From NCBI RefSeq assembly GCF_017695955.1, contig NZ_JAAORO010000001.1, positions 1-64,000 of the forward strand: a DNA stretch of 64,000 nt. The letters are read 5' to 3'. This DNA is from Prochlorococcus marinus XMU1419 (GTDB lineage: Bacteria > Cyanobacteriota > Cyanobacteriia > PCC-6307 > Cyanobiaceae). A program made the translations under genes and the position numbers. The notes beneath the pieces are model-generated. The model did not search any database and had not been told where the DNA came from. It saw only the letters and a list, made by a program, of their open reading frames with translations. This document shows positions 37,316 through 45,496 of the stretch, in pieces. Position 1 is the first letter of the stretch; every line of letters begins with the position of its first letter.

Positions 37316-37924
37316 TTGATAAATTCTAAAGAAACTGAAAAAAAGATAACTAATCATCTTCAAAAAGATGTAGTAAAAATATCTGGTAAAACAATTTTTA
37401 TCAATCCTTTTTTGTATTGGCGGAGGTTTGATGAAAATACAAATAGATGGCTGAGAGAACCTGGTCAAATGTCAGAGGCTCAAATTCAACCTAATAGGAA
37501 TCGTTTTTATCCGGAAATAGAGTGGGCTGATTTAAGTCATGAGCAAAAGCTCATAAAAGATGGGACTGTAGAGATGTTTTTAAAAACTCTTGAATTGATA
37601 AGTACGTTTCACCCTTATCTTAATTCCGGGCATTTATTAGAGGTTGAGAGAAAAATGACGATAATAAAAAAAATACCATTTGAAAAGTGGGTTACAAAAT
37701 CCTTCGCCAAAAAAGCAAAATTATTAGAAAATGAAAAAAGAAAATTTCAAAGAGAAAGGTTTTTTAGTAGCTGGAAGGAATGGTTCAGTCTTGAAAATAC
37801 ACAACAAGCTATTCTGCCATTAATAGTTACTATATTCATATCATCATTCATTGGCTGGACTCTAGGGATATCTAAAAATAGTTGTAATCCTTATTTTGAA
37901 CAAAACTTAGATCAAATAAATTAA
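37316..37924 (+). CDS. Conserved cyanobacterial protein with C-terminal membrane span
   Basis: The 202-residue protein starts at TTG 37316 (no earlier ATG fits). It has a mostly polar N-terminal body with NPFLYWRRFDENTNRWLREPGQM and a charged helix (FAKKAKLLENEKRKFQRERFF). One hydrophobic span near the C-terminus (ILPLIVTIFISSFIGWTLGIS, about 163-183) is followed by a short tail, so it is probably tail-anchored in a membrane. I cannot assign it to a family. It lies between the nuclease-like gene and the PBP2-type gene on the same strand. Start confidence is lower than gene confidence. Confidence 0.72.
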   Translation: MINSKETEKKITNHLQKDVVKISGKTIFINPFLYWRRFDENTNRWLREPGQMSEAQIQPNRNRFYPEIEWADLSHEQKLIKDGTVEMFLKTLELISTFHPYLNSGHLLEVERKMTIIKKIPFEKWVTKSFAKKAKLLENEKRKFQRERFFSSWKEWFSLENTQQAILPLIVTIFISSFIGWTLGISKNSCNPYFEQNLDQIN

Positions 37925-38033
37925 TTTCTCTGCTATGTTTCTCAGTATGGTACTTAATATTTTTTTGAAAAAATAAATTTTTTTATTTAGAATTAAGATG
38001 AAATAAACAATTAATCTTAAAAATAAAATTTTT

Positions 38034-38177
38034 ATGAATGAAAATTTTACTTCAAATTATATTAAAAATGATGAGTTCACACTGAATACTGAAGAAAGTG
38101 ACTATAAACATTTAATTACTGTTCTAAAAGAGATAAGGGAAACCATTTCTTTACTGGAAAAAAAGATATCTAAATAA
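38034..38177 (+). CDS. Small hydrophilic ORF (47 aa), possible gene
   Basis: An ATG at 38034 opens 47 codons ending at TAA 38177, just 11 bp before the PBP2 start. The product is acidic at the N-terminus and ends in a short helical heptad-like segment (LITVLKEIRETISLLEKKIS) that could form a coiled coil. There is no Shine-Dalgarno sequence, signal or known domain. Placement directly upstream of PBP2 in the same direction and the amphipathic pattern make it more than random, but at this AT content 47 codons is not decisive. Confidence 0.45.
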   Translation: MNENFTSNYIKNDEFTLNTEESDYKHLITVLKEIRETISLLEKKISK

Positions 38178-38188
38178 TTTTAAAATTT

Positions 38189-39979
38189 TTGATAAAAAAT
38201 AACTCTAATAAAAAAATTATTTCATTAAAAAGGCAACCTTTAGTCTTACTAATTTTTTCTTCTATTTCGTTTTTGTTGATTTTATTAAGGTTAATTTTTT
38301 TACAGCTATTAAATCATGAATCTTTTAAAACAATGTCTGATGAAAATAGGATTAGGCTCATTGCTGCTCAACCAATACGGGGAAGAATACTTGATAAAAA
38401 TGGTTATATTTTAGCCGATAGTAGAGTTAAATATTCTTTAATAATTAAGCCTCAATCTGTAAATCAAAGCAATTGGGAAAAACATAAATTACTAATCTCT
38501 GATTTATTAAAAGTTGATAGTAATTTAATACAAAAAAAATTTTTTAATGGTTTAAAAAATCAAAAACTTTCAGTAACTATTCTTGAAGATTTAAATGTGG
38601 ATCAATTAATAAAATTTAAAGAAAATGAAGATAATCTACTTAGTTTTGAAATAGCTTCGAAATTAATTAGAAATTATCCTTATAAATCAGTTGCTGCACA
38701 TGTTATTGGGTATACTCAGCCAATCACAGATTCAGAATATAGTTTTTTATCCAAAAAGGGTTATAAATTTAATGATTTAATAGGAAGAACTGGAATTGAA
38801 TATGTTTACGAAGACTTTATAAGGGGTGAATGGGGTGGAGAAATGATTGAAGTAAATTCTTTAGGGAAATTTCAAAAATCATTGGGTATTAAACCTCCAT
38901 TACAAGGTAATGATATTGAATTGACAATTGATATGAATTTGCAATTAGTTGCTGAGGAAGCACTTAAAAATAAAAAAGCTGGAGCAATAATTGTGATGGA
39001 TCCTAGAGATGGTGCAATAAGAGCAATGGCCAGTAAACCGACTTTCGATTTGAATTTTTTTTCAAAGGATTTTAAGCCTCAAAAAGAATATAATGAGCTT
39101 TTTGATTCTCCTGATAAACCTCTTTTTAATAGGGCATTAAATGCTTATGATCCAGGAAGTGTTTGGAAAATAGTAACAGCTTTAGCTGGCTTAGAAAGTG
39201 GTATATTTCCTAGTAATACTTTGTTAGAGACAAAACCATGTATCACTTATGGGAGTCAATGTTTTCGCGAACACAATGATTTAGGTTTTGGTGTTATAGG
39301 TTATGAAGATGCTTTACGAGTTTCAAGTAATACATTCTTTTATCAAGTCGGATATGGTGTAGGAGTCGATAAAATTTACGAGATATCTAGAAAACTTGGT
39401 TTTAATTCTTTTTCTGGCATTGAAATTTCTGAACAAGAAAATGTAGGATTCATAGCTAATAGTAAATGGGCTAATGAAGGTAGAGGATGGGGCAAACCAG
39501 GTAGAACTCCTTGGGTTCCAGAAGATATTGCAAGTATGTCTATTGGCCAATTTGTTGTCCAAGTTACTCCTATTCAAATTGCTAGAGCATATGCTGCCAT
39601 AGCAAACGGAGGATATTTAGTTACTCCTCATTTAGCTAAAAATGATGGGGAATATTTTTCAGATAAAAAACGTATTAAATTAGATTTAGATCCAAAAAAT
39701 ATTGAGTTGATAAAACGAGGTCTTAGAAAAGTAGTTGAGTCAGGTACTGGTGTATCAATTAACTATGGGGTTTCAAATTTACCTCCAGTTTCAGGTAAAA
39801 CTGGAACTGCTGAAGATGGTGAAGGCGGATTAGATCATGCTTGGTTCGTTTGCTTTACTCCCTCTGAAAAGAGTGAGCTGCTAGTGGTTGCTTTTGCTCA
39901 AAATACACCTGGTGGAGGCTCTGTACATGCACTTCCAATGGCCAGACAAATTTTAAAAGTTTGGAATGAACAAAAGTGA
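38189..39979 (+). CDS. mrdA: Penicillin-binding protein 2 (elongasome transpeptidase)
   Basis: The 596-residue class B PBP has an N-terminal span (PLVLLIFSSISFLLILLRLIF, about 17-37), a dimerisation domain with RGRILDKNG, and a transpeptidase domain. The catalytic serine is Ser324 in SVWK, with the second motif SSN in RVSSNTFFYQVG and KTG at 537-539 (SGKTGTAED). It crosslinks peptidoglycan in the periplasm during cell elongation; FtsI is the alternative, but GRTGIEYVYEDFIRG and overall length fit PBP2 better. The TTG start at 38189 keeps the positively charged lead before the span. Confidence 0.9.
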   Translation: MIKNNSNKKIISLKRQPLVLLIFSSISFLLILLRLIFLQLLNHESFKTMSDENRIRLIAAQPIRGRILDKNGYILADSRVKYSLIIKPQSVNQSNWEKHKLLISDLLKVDSNLIQKKFFNGLKNQKLSVTILEDLNVDQLIKFKENEDNLLSFEIASKLIRNYPYKSVAAHVIGYTQPITDSEYSFLSKKGYKFNDLIGRTGIEYVYEDFIRGEWGGEMIEVNSLGKFQKSLGIKPPLQGNDIELTIDMNLQLVAEEALKNKKAGAIIVMDPRDGAIRAMASKPTFDLNFFSKDFKPQKEYNELFDSPDKPLFNRALNAYDPGSVWKIVTALAGLESGIFPSNTLLETKPCITYGSQCFREHNDLGFGVIGYEDALRVSSNTFFYQVGYGVGVDKIYEISRKLGFNSFSGIEISEQENVGFIANSKWANEGRGWGKPGRTPWVPEDIASMSIGQFVVQVTPIQIARAYAAIANGGYLVTPHLAKNDGEYFSDKKRIKLDLDPKNIELIKRGLRKVVESGTGVSINYGVSNLPPVSGKTGTAEDGEGGLDHAWFVCFTPSEKSELLVVAFAQNTPGGGSVHALPMARQILKVWNEQK

Positions 39980-40002
39980 TATTTATTGTAACGATTAAGT
40001 GT

Positions 40003-40527
40003 TTATGTTTTTAATTTTTTCATTTGTAAAAGTCTTTTAATAATATCTTCAACAGTTTTGGTATCTATGGGTTTACTATATGATGACAACATTTGTCTCC
40101 CTAATACTTGACTACCTAAATGGACTAATTGTATCCGTAAAGAGGTTAGTAGTTCTAATCCTATACCCCCTGAAAATGTTGCAATTGCAATTGGTTGACC
40201 ATTAAATAAATTCCTAAAATCATCTCCAGAAATTGAAAGCCATGCGATGAAATTGGAGAGAATTGGAGGTATAGATCCATTATATTCTGGAGCACAAATA
40301 ACCCACTTTTCTATTGCGAAAAGCTTTTTTTTAATTTCTTCTATTTCAACTGGAATATTGTCTTTGTTATGAATTCGTGGATTAAATAGAGGTATGTCAA
40401 GAGTGGTTAGATCTAATATCTCAGAATTTATTTTAAGCTCAATACTTTTTGCAAGAAACTTTTTAGAAAGTTCTAGATTTTTCCCACAACTAGCTGAGAT
40501 GATTATTAAATCTTTAGATTCAGTCAT
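40003..40527 (-). CDS. NADPH-dependent FMN reductase family protein
   Basis: The 174-residue protein has a flavodoxin-like fold: the phosphate-binding start LIIISASCGKNLELSK, the segment EKWVICAPEYNGSIPPILSNFIAWLS with the PEYNGS signature, and AIATFSGGIGLELL. Such enzymes reduce FMN or quinones with NADPH. It lies 17 bp downstream of flv1 on the same strand, so it may be co-transcribed and could help supply reduced flavin or relieve redox stress beside the flavodiiron protein, which is inference from position only. Confidence 0.86.
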   Translation of the reverse strand: MTESKDLIIISASCGKNLELSKKFLAKSIELKINSEILDLTTLDIPLFNPRIHNKDNIPVEIEEIKKKLFAIEKWVICAPEYNGSIPPILSNFIAWLSISGDDFRNLFNGQPIAIATFSGGIGLELLTSLRIQLVHLGSQVLGRQMLSSYSKPIDTKTVEDIIKRLLQMKKLKT

Positions 40528-40544
40528 AAATTAGATAAACAAAT

Positions 40545-42347
40545 TTAATAGTTAGCACCAGTTTTGCGGTGGTGAACTGCTGTTAGACTATCGGATTTAA
40601 CTATATTACCGTGTAGCACTTCGGCGTAAATCACCCAATGATCTCCACATTCCATTCTCTCTTTTACAGAAGCATCTAACCATGCTAATGACTCAGGAAT
40701 TATTATCTGTTCGTTAGGAGTCAATTCAATGTTTAATCCTTCAAATCTATTTTCTCCAGGCGCAAAGGGTCTTGTAAATCTTTTCAAAGGTTCTTTAAAA
40801 TCTTTTTCACTTAGAATATTTAATGCGAATGAATCTCCAATTTGAAGCAAAGATTCTACTGATCTATCTTTTGCTACTGCGATACTTAATCCAGGAGGAG
40901 AAAAACTTGCTTGACTAACCCATGATGCAAGCATCGCTCCTTTTATATTGTTTTCATCTTTTCCTTTGGAAGCAGTAAGAACGCAAAGTGAACCAATTAC
41001 TCTTCCAAGAGCTTGTAGCTTTGGATCTGTTTTGCTTGTTATCATTCCTGTATCAGATTTTCTAGGTTTTTTCTTTGTTTTTTTTATGATTGTTCTTCCA
41101 AAGTGAGTTCCTATTTCTTCTAGTTCTTTAATCTTTGGTTTATTAGGGCTAAATTTAATTCTTATAGGATCAAAATTAAACTTAAAACCACCGTCTTTCA
41201 ATTTTGATTCAAGTAAATCTATTGCTTCACCGCTCCAGCCAAAACTACCAAAAATTCCTACTGGTTTATCTCTATTTCCCTCTGATAACAATGTTCCAAG
41301 TGCACTTACTATAGGAGTTGGAGCATGACCCCCTAGTGTGGGAGACCCTATTAAATATCCATCAGCATTTTGAATGGATTTTACAAGTACATCATTAGGG
41401 GTAAATTCACAATTAATACTGTCTACCTCAACTGAAGTTCTATTGATCCCTTTAGCTAATGCGTCACCAATGGATGCTGTATTTCCATATGCACTTGCAT
41501 AAATTAAAACGATTTTAGGATTATTTGTTATGAGATTTTCACCCCATCTGATGTAGTCAATTAGAAAGCTTTTTAAGCTGTATTCAATAGCTGGACCATG
41601 TAATGGTGCGATAGTTTTTATATCATACTCTGCAATTTTTTCAGTTATTGTTATCACTTGATTAGACATTGGTGCCATAAGGCAATCATAAAAATGCTTT
41701 CTATCAATTTCTGTACATAATCGATTTTTTTCAGACCAATATTTAGATGAAATGTGTGCTGAAAAGATCTTTTCACTTAGAAGGAGTTCTTGATTTCTTT
41801 CATATACTATTAGGCCTCCAGGCCAACGGGCTGTTGGTATAGGAATTAAATCTAGTGAAATATGATCTAATTCTAAATGATGTTCTTTTTTGACTACTTT
41901 TAATTTGGGTAATTGAATTTCAATAAAGTTTTTTAAGTTAGGATTTCTTTGATTCCAAAGTTCGGTAATAAGTTTAAAACCAGGATTTGAGCAAATAATA
42001 GTTAAGTTTTGAAAATGCGTACTAATTTTTTTTATGGTTTCTATGATTTGTGGATTAATATGACCAGTAATTATATTGATTTTATGTAATTTGAATTGAC
42101 CATAAAAACTAGATATTTCCTCAAAAAATTTATCTAAATATTGTTTTTCAGGAGGATGAATAATAAAAAGTTCCTCATTACTTCTCATTAAAAAAGTATT
42201 AAAAGAGGACCCTTGTTCAAGACTAAACTCAAGTTCAAATCTTTCTTTATTTTGATCTAGAAATCTGATGCAAATAATATTTTCGGTAATTTCAAATTTT
42301 GATAATTTTTGATTTTTTGAAAGTAAGTTTTTATTAATTTCTGACAT
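40545..42347 (-). CDS. flv1: Flavodiiron protein, Flv1-type (degenerate metal site)
   Basis: The 600-residue protein has the three-domain cyanobacterial layout: a beta-lactamase-like diiron domain (about 1-265), a flavodoxin domain (about 275-415, starting IVLIYASAYGNTASIGDAL) and a C-terminal flavin-reductase domain (about 445-600). The diiron ligand motif is degenerate: GHINPQII stands where the Flv3-type partner has SHTEPDHSG, and TARWPGG replaces a HWPD-type segment. That pattern is the Flv1 side of the Flv1/Flv3 pair, which reduces oxygen to water at the acceptor side of photosystem I. The partner gene is 1.25 kb upstream on the same strand. Confidence 0.9.
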   Translation of the reverse strand: MSEINKNLLSKNQKLSKFEITENIICIRFLDQNKERFELEFSLEQGSSFNTFLMRSNEELFIIHPPEKQYLDKFFEEISSFYGQFKLHKINIITGHINPQIIETIKKISTHFQNLTIICSNPGFKLITELWNQRNPNLKNFIEIQLPKLKVVKKEHHLELDHISLDLIPIPTARWPGGLIVYERNQELLLSEKIFSAHISSKYWSEKNRLCTEIDRKHFYDCLMAPMSNQVITITEKIAEYDIKTIAPLHGPAIEYSLKSFLIDYIRWGENLITNNPKIVLIYASAYGNTASIGDALAKGINRTSVEVDSINCEFTPNDVLVKSIQNADGYLIGSPTLGGHAPTPIVSALGTLLSEGNRDKPVGIFGSFGWSGEAIDLLESKLKDGGFKFNFDPIRIKFSPNKPKIKELEEIGTHFGRTIIKKTKKKPRKSDTGMITSKTDPKLQALGRVIGSLCVLTASKGKDENNIKGAMLASWVSQASFSPPGLSIAVAKDRSVESLLQIGDSFALNILSEKDFKEPLKRFTRPFAPGENRFEGLNIELTPNEQIIIPESLAWLDASVKERMECGDHWVIYAEVLHGNIVKSDSLTAVHHRKTGANY

Positions 42348-42719
42348 TTTAAAATTTATTTTTAGTTTTAATTTGTGGTAGGCATGCTTATGATTGACGT
42401 CATATTTATCTTTAATGAAGATTCAACTATCGACCTGCACATGAAATTCTTTTTAAAATCGTTTAATATCAGTAAATTATACCTACAAAGTAGCTAATAC
42501 GTTTATATTGCTTGTACGTTTTCCATGTCGTACTATTAATTTTCAATACCTTCACTAGAGTATTCCTGTTTCGGATTTTTTATTATTATCACTATCCATA
42601 TAGCTAGAATATAAAAAAGGGATTCCAAAGGGACTCTTCTACATTGTTTTCAGTAAGGGATAAAAGACTTGAAGATGAAAAAAGATTCTCTAATTTTTGT
42701 TTAAATTTTATTTATACAT

Positions 42720-42750
42720 AAAAAAGGATCCCTATAACTAGAGATCCTTT
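42720..42750 (-). terminator. Rho-independent terminator of the small RNA
   Basis: Read on the minus strand, AAAGGATCTCT (42750-42740), loop AGTTAT and AGGGATCCTTT (42733-42723) form an 11-bp stem with one U-G pair, running into six Us (42725-42720). On the plus strand the pairing is worse and no T tract follows, so it works for leftward transcripts only. Confidence 0.8.
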
Positions 42751-42816
42751 AATAGATTTACTAAATCTAGTGTTTCCTTGTTACCACTATTTTAGTAAAC
42801 CACTCCTACACACGTA
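42720..42816 (-). ncRNA. Probable Yfr2-family small RNA (Cyano-1 type)
   Basis: On the minus strand, GGTTTACTA (42801-42793) pairs with TAGTAAATC (42763-42755) over nine pairs including one G-U. Inside, TAGTG (42789-42785) pairs with CACTA (42772-42768), leaving a 12-base loop. The loop region reads GGTAACAAGGAAACA, the doubled GG[A/T]AACA element I recall for the Yfr2-Yfr5 RNAs of Prochlorococcus. Downstream is an 11-bp terminator stem with a six-U tract. Both helices contain G-U pairs that would be C-A mismatches on the plus strand, which fixes the orientation. The 5' end is estimated from a TAATAT -10 at 42828-42823. Target unknown. Confidence 0.72.
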
Positions 42817-42874
42817 TTTACAATATTACAGATATTTCTTTTCCGTGGATGCAGGTAAAGGAATGTTATTTAAT

Positions 42875-42888
42875 TGTCACATGTGACA
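42875..42888. promoter_or_regulatory. Perfect 14-bp palindrome, candidate operator
   Basis: TGTCACATGTGACA is a perfect inverted repeat. Its half-sites resemble those of CRP-family regulators (TGTGA/TCACA) but in the opposite order, so it is not a standard CRP or NtcA site. Its centre is about 60 bp upstream of the start predicted for the -35 TTGGAC / -10 TAATTT pair, the distance typical for class I activator sites. The binding protein is unknown. Confidence 0.45.
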
Positions 42889-42906
42889 GTTGGCAAAGAA
42901 TAATAT

Positions 42907-42935
42907 TTGGACTTTAAACTTTAATCAAATAATTT
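42907..42935 (+). promoter_or_regulatory. Candidate promoter of the glycine-zipper gene
   Basis: TTGGAC (42907-42912) and TAATTT (42930-42935) are separated by 17 bp and lie about 49 bp before the ATG at 42984. This is a reasonable sigma-70-type match in AT-rich DNA, but not strong evidence by itself. Confidence 0.35.
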
Positions 42936-42983
42936 ATTCTTTAGATGTGTGAGTGAGTTGTTGAAAATATCTTAATTTTTAAA

Positions 42984-43427
42984 ATGAAAATTCTTATCAC
43001 AACTCTTATATTAGGCGCTTCTTTTCCAGTTAATGCTCATGAGAGCATTGGAGATCACATTTATCAAGAAGCATATGAGTCACAAAAAGGATACGCATAT
43101 GAGAACAAGTGCTTCAGTTATGAATATAGGGAAAAATATATTCCAGGTACTTCAACGTCTCCAGGCTATGTCAAATCTTATAGTGAGAAAGTTTCTATCC
43201 CATGCAATAGTCATCGCAAGGTATTTAACCATTATCATCATAAGACTGAACCACAAACTGCGTATGTGAAATATAAACCTGCTCCAAAATGCACTGGAAG
43301 TACAGCTTTAGGTGGATTAATCGGTGGTGGAATTGCAGCATCTTTATCAAAAAGTGATGCATATAGCTGGAGTATTCCTTTAGGTGCAGTTTTAGGTGCA
43401 GGAATTGGAAATGCCGAATGTCAATAA
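42984..43427 (+). CDS. Secreted protein with glycine-zipper region
   Basis: The 147-residue product has a signal peptide (KILITTLILGASFPVNA, cleavage probably after residue 18), then a His/Tyr-rich middle with four cysteines (KCFSYEY, IPCNSH, PKCTGS and the C-terminal AECQ). Near the C-terminus is a glycine-zipper pattern (ALGGLIGGGIAASL, then IPLGAVLGAGIGN), as in outer-membrane or cell-envelope proteins with paired short helices. The HRKVFNHYHHKTE stretch could bind metal. It is the only plus-strand gene inside the flv1-flv3 interval, so it looks inserted. I cannot name a family or function. Confidence 0.78.
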   Translation: MKILITTLILGASFPVNAHESIGDHIYQEAYESQKGYAYENKCFSYEYREKYIPGTSTSPGYVKSYSEKVSIPCNSHRKVFNHYHHKTEPQTAYVKYKPAPKCTGSTALGGLIGGGIAASLSKSDAYSWSIPLGAVLGAGIGNAECQ

Positions 43428-43601
43428 TTATGGTTTTCATTTAATATGGGGGCCAATTTTCAACGGATTTTAAACTATAAATCAAAAAAACCTAGTTATA
43501 ACTTCAATCTATATTTTCTTCAACTGGATTTCAAAGTATATTTTTTCTATCTGATTGTATTGATACCAACGGTTTATAAATACTCTAAGTCCAAAGACTG
43601 G

Positions 43602-45377
43602 TCAATAGTGATTACCAACTTTTCTATGATGAACAGCGGTTTTGCATGATAAGTCTGATACATTACCATTTTCAACAATTCCGTATATTATCCAATGATC
43701 AGGAGTTTCTAATCTTGAACTAACTTTGCAATCTAAAAAAGCGAGTGAATCTGATAGAACAGGTCCACCGATTGCAATGTTTTTAATTACATCTACATCT
43801 GCAAATCTATCAGCTCCAGGAGCAAATCTCTTTAAAAAATGTCTAAACATTTTTTGATAGTTGTCTTCTCGCAAGATATTTACAACAAATCCTTTCCCAA
43901 CTTGCATAAATGATTCAATAGCTCTATCTTTTGCAACCGCAACTGTAATACCTGGAGGAGAAAAACTTGCTTGACTGACCCAACTTGCAACCATTGCACT
44001 TTGTCTAAATGTCGAACCTTCTCCTTGGCTAGCTGTAACTACATATAATCCCCCACTTAACCTACCTAAAGCTTTATCTAAATTTGAATCCAGACTCTTC
44101 ATTGAAGCTATATTTTTCTTCTTATTTATCAATTGACCCAAGTCAGTTCCGGCTTCTTCGAATTGTTGATAAATAATAGGATCTGGAATGTTTTTAACTC
44201 TTAAAGGAGAGAAAGCTTCTTTTTGACCAAGTTCTCTTAATTTATTAGCTAAGGAATCTATTGGCTCATCATTGCCACCAAACGCATCATAGACAGCTGT
44301 AAATTGTTTTGATTTTAGTGCTGCAAATAAAGTACCAAAAGATTCTTTTAATTCATTATCTGAATTTACTGGCCAAGTGGGGATTACTACTGCTTTGGAT
44401 TCCGAAATTAAACTTGTTAATTCTTGAGGGTCGGAAGATCTTAAATCAATTAATTGAACCTGTGCATCTGCTTTACTTATTCCATGAGAGATCGCCTGAC
44501 TTAGTCGATCACAATAACCATAGTCGCTTATATAGCAGACTGATACAAAATCATTACCTTTGCTTTTATTGCTACTCCATTCTAGATATTTTCCTTTCCA
44601 AAAATTGACTTGATTTTGAAGTAAAGGCCCATGACCTACAGCTATTGTTTTTAATTCAGGTAGCTTATCTATTCTTTTAATTGCCTGCAGAACACTTCTA
44701 GCGTTTGGACCCATTAGGCAATCGTAATAAAAACGAAAATCATCATATATTTCTTTTTGATCAGCATCATAAAATTCATCAGAACAATAATGGAGTCCAA
44801 ATGCATCACATGTGTACAGAACTTGAGTGCTGTGGTCATATGAAAAAATTGTATCTGGCCAGTGTAAATTTGGGGCGCTTATAAATTCAATATTATGCTC
44901 TAAACCGCTATTAGGATTAGTTCCGAGATTTAAAAACTCTCCACTCTTAACCTCTAGACGTTTAAAGGGAATATGTATTTGATCTTCAATAAATTTAAGA
45001 GCTAATTTGGATCCTACGACTGTGATATTTTGATTTAATTCTAAAAGATTACCTATTAAACCAGAATGATCAGGTTCTGTATGGCTTGTAATTAGATAAT
45101 TAACTTCTTGTGGATTTACATTTTTCAGTAATTCTTTAAACCATAATTCTTCGAACTTTGCGTGACTAGTATCAATAATTGCTAGTTTCTCGCCTTTAAT
45201 AATAAAACTATTGTAAGTAGTTCCATTTCTTAAACCAAATTCAATATCAAATCTACTACGATCCCAATCCAAAGATCTTATGGCACAAGAATCATCAGCA
45301 AAGTTTTGAGATTGAACCGACAACTTGTTATTAGTTTTTGCCAATTTAGAATTACTTGTCTGGGCAGAGGCTATCAT
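43602..45377 (-). CDS. flv3: Flavodiiron protein, Flv3-type (canonical metal site)
   Basis: The 591-residue protein has the diiron, flavodoxin and C-terminal flavin-reductase domains. The metal-ligand set is intact: SHTEPDHSG (H-x-E-x-D-H), NLHWPDT, CDAFGLHYC and AVGHGPLL. This is the canonical pattern of Flv3, the partner of Flv1 in the Mehler-like reduction of oxygen with electrons from photosystem I. Residues 415-591 are the reductase domain, with MVASWVSQASFSPPG shared with flv1 (LASWVSQASFSPPG), showing their common origin. It is divergent from alaS with 119 bp between starts. flv1 is the next minus-strand protein gene downstream. Confidence 0.92.
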   Translation of the reverse strand: MIASAQTSNSKLAKTNNKLSVQSQNFADDSCAIRSLDWDRSRFDIEFGLRNGTTYNSFIIKGEKLAIIDTSHAKFEELWFKELLKNVNPQEVNYLITSHTEPDHSGLIGNLLELNQNITVVGSKLALKFIEDQIHIPFKRLEVKSGEFLNLGTNPNSGLEHNIEFISAPNLHWPDTIFSYDHSTQVLYTCDAFGLHYCSDEFYDADQKEIYDDFRFYYDCLMGPNARSVLQAIKRIDKLPELKTIAVGHGPLLQNQVNFWKGKYLEWSSNKSKGNDFVSVCYISDYGYCDRLSQAISHGISKADAQVQLIDLRSSDPQELTSLISESKAVVIPTWPVNSDNELKESFGTLFAALKSKQFTAVYDAFGGNDEPIDSLANKLRELGQKEAFSPLRVKNIPDPIIYQQFEEAGTDLGQLINKKKNIASMKSLDSNLDKALGRLSGGLYVVTASQGEGSTFRQSAMVASWVSQASFSPPGITVAVAKDRAIESFMQVGKGFVVNILREDNYQKMFRHFLKRFAPGADRFADVDVIKNIAIGGPVLSDSLAFLDCKVSSRLETPDHWIIYGIVENGNVSDLSCKTAVHHRKVGNHY

Positions 45378-45496
45378 AGAATAATTAGCTTTATAAATTA
45401 ACTTTAGTTATATAGAATATAAATTCGCGTGATTATTTTTGCGAAATAACCGAAATTACGCTTTTATTTAATTTTTAATCTTCTTATTCTGGATAA

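Larger units (their letters stand above)
42348..42983. other. Long intergenic region between flv1 and the glycine-zipper gene
   Basis: This 636-bp stretch has no ORF above 20 codons that I would support. It holds the minus-strand structured RNA (42720-42816), a perfect 14-bp palindrome (42875-42888) and a candidate plus-strand promoter (42907-42935). The left 370 bp (42348-42719) would contain the flv1 promoter and perhaps regulatory sites; I see no clear NtcA-type site (GTA-N8-TAC). Confidence 0.7.

Noticed and set aside
42796-42816. Yfr1 RNA on the plus strand (CACTCCTACACACG resembles the ACTCCTCACAC motif)
   Set aside because: The motif is not exact, flanking stem-loops of Yfr1 are missing on that strand, and the base pairing with G-U pairs supports a minus-strand RNA instead.
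43446-43649. 67-codon plus-strand ORF after the glycine-zipper gene
   Set aside because: It is low-complexity and rich in Phe, Tyr and Lys, overlaps the flv3 3' end by 48 bp, and has no ribosome-binding site; it looks like random AT-rich reading frame.
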